Shown here one piece after another: positions 60,918-61,018 of a DNA stretch of 61,018 nucleotides. The notes beneath the pieces were generated by a model that was given only the letters and a program-made list of their open reading frames with translations, was not told the DNA's origin and searched no databases. Origin of the DNA: Phycisphaerales bacterium (GTDB taxonomy: Bacteria; Planctomycetota; Phycisphaerae; Phycisphaerales; UBA1924); the NCBI GenBank assembly GCA_020831775.1, contig JAFIFZ010000006.1, positions 1-61,018 of the forward strand, given 5' to 3'. Numbering within the stretch: position 1 is the first letter of the stretch; each line of letters begins with the position of its first letter. The position numbers and the translations under genes were made by a program.

Positions 60918-61018
60918 GGGGGGGGGGGGGGGGGGGACCCACGCAACACCCCGACAACCGAAAAAATTTTTGGACCCGGGCACATAAAAGTTGCCCCAAA
61001 AACAATTAACAAAAAAAA
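60918..61018. other. low-complexity contig end, probable artefact
   Basis: About 20 consecutive G, then bases much richer in A than the rest of the window, ending in a run of A. Reading frames break here. This looks like sequencing or assembly error rather than biology. Confidence 0.7.

Noticed and set aside
1-61018. CRISPR array, tRNA, rRNA, insertion sequence or phage genes
   Set aside because: No regularly spaced repeats, cloverleaf-like intergenic sequences, transposase motifs or phage structural genes were found on reading both strands.

Overview
This is a high-GC contig that reads as a planctomycete, most likely class Phycisphaerae. The evidence is an 8-kb gene whose product carries an N-terminal LEPRVLLSG motif, a PQQ dehydrogenase ending in DxxxDxxDF dockerin-like repeats, a type II pseudopilin-like protein, and ribosomal proteins with long lineage-type extensions. 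No rRNA, tRNA, CRISPR array or transposase was seen. Both contig ends look unreliable: a fragmentary frame at the left, and a G homopolymer followed by A/T-rich sequence at the right.

Left part, 1-14.5 kb: housekeeping and membrane genes. These are pyruvate kinase, convergent purQ, a DUF1015 protein, a MscS channel, two tandem zinc-ribbon membrane paralogues, mnmA, a secreted PQQ glucose-dehydrogenase-like protein, a membrane-anchored thioredoxin, a pair of overlapping CNNM/CorC-type membrane proteins, and an aspartate-racemase-fold protein that lacks both catalytic cysteines.

Middle, 14.8-33.7 kb: a 2673-residue secreted multidomain protein (repeat propeller-like section, pre-peptidase C-terminal-type repeats, C-terminal Ig-like repeats) ending at a strong terminator. 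It is followed by a DsbD-alpha-like protein, a redoxin and an enlarged RseP protease. Next come an alpha/beta hydrolase and deoC, a full aldehyde dehydrogenase, a SIMPL protein, and a half-length aldehyde dehydrogenase that together resemble a split ALDH16. A small lipoprotein and a pheS gene without pheT close this part.

33.8-39.8 kb: a minus-strand island of five secreted or anchored proteins of unknown function. Three are paralogues, and two of those keep a nearly identical 76-bp promoter region.

40-56.5 kb: the S10-spc-alpha ribosomal supercluster on the minus strand. The order is rpsJ, rplC, rplD, rplW, rplB, rpsS, rplV, rpsC, rplP, rpmC, rpsQ, rplN, rplX, rplE, rpsN, rpsH, rplF, rplR, rpsE, rplO, secY, map, rpmJ, rpsM, rpsK, rpoA, rplQ. 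It lacks rpmD, adk, infA and rpsD. A terminator separates rpsJ from rplC, a 365-base structured gap separates rplC from rplD, and a nested inverted repeat precedes rpmJ. L22 carries an N-terminal helix-turn-helix-like domain.

Right end, 56.7-61 kb: an unknown secreted protein, cdsA, a pseudopilin-like protein and two proteins of unknown function, the last truncated. Several genes across the window have no Shine-Dalgarno but have TANNNT six to seven bases before the start codon, which suggests leaderless transcription.
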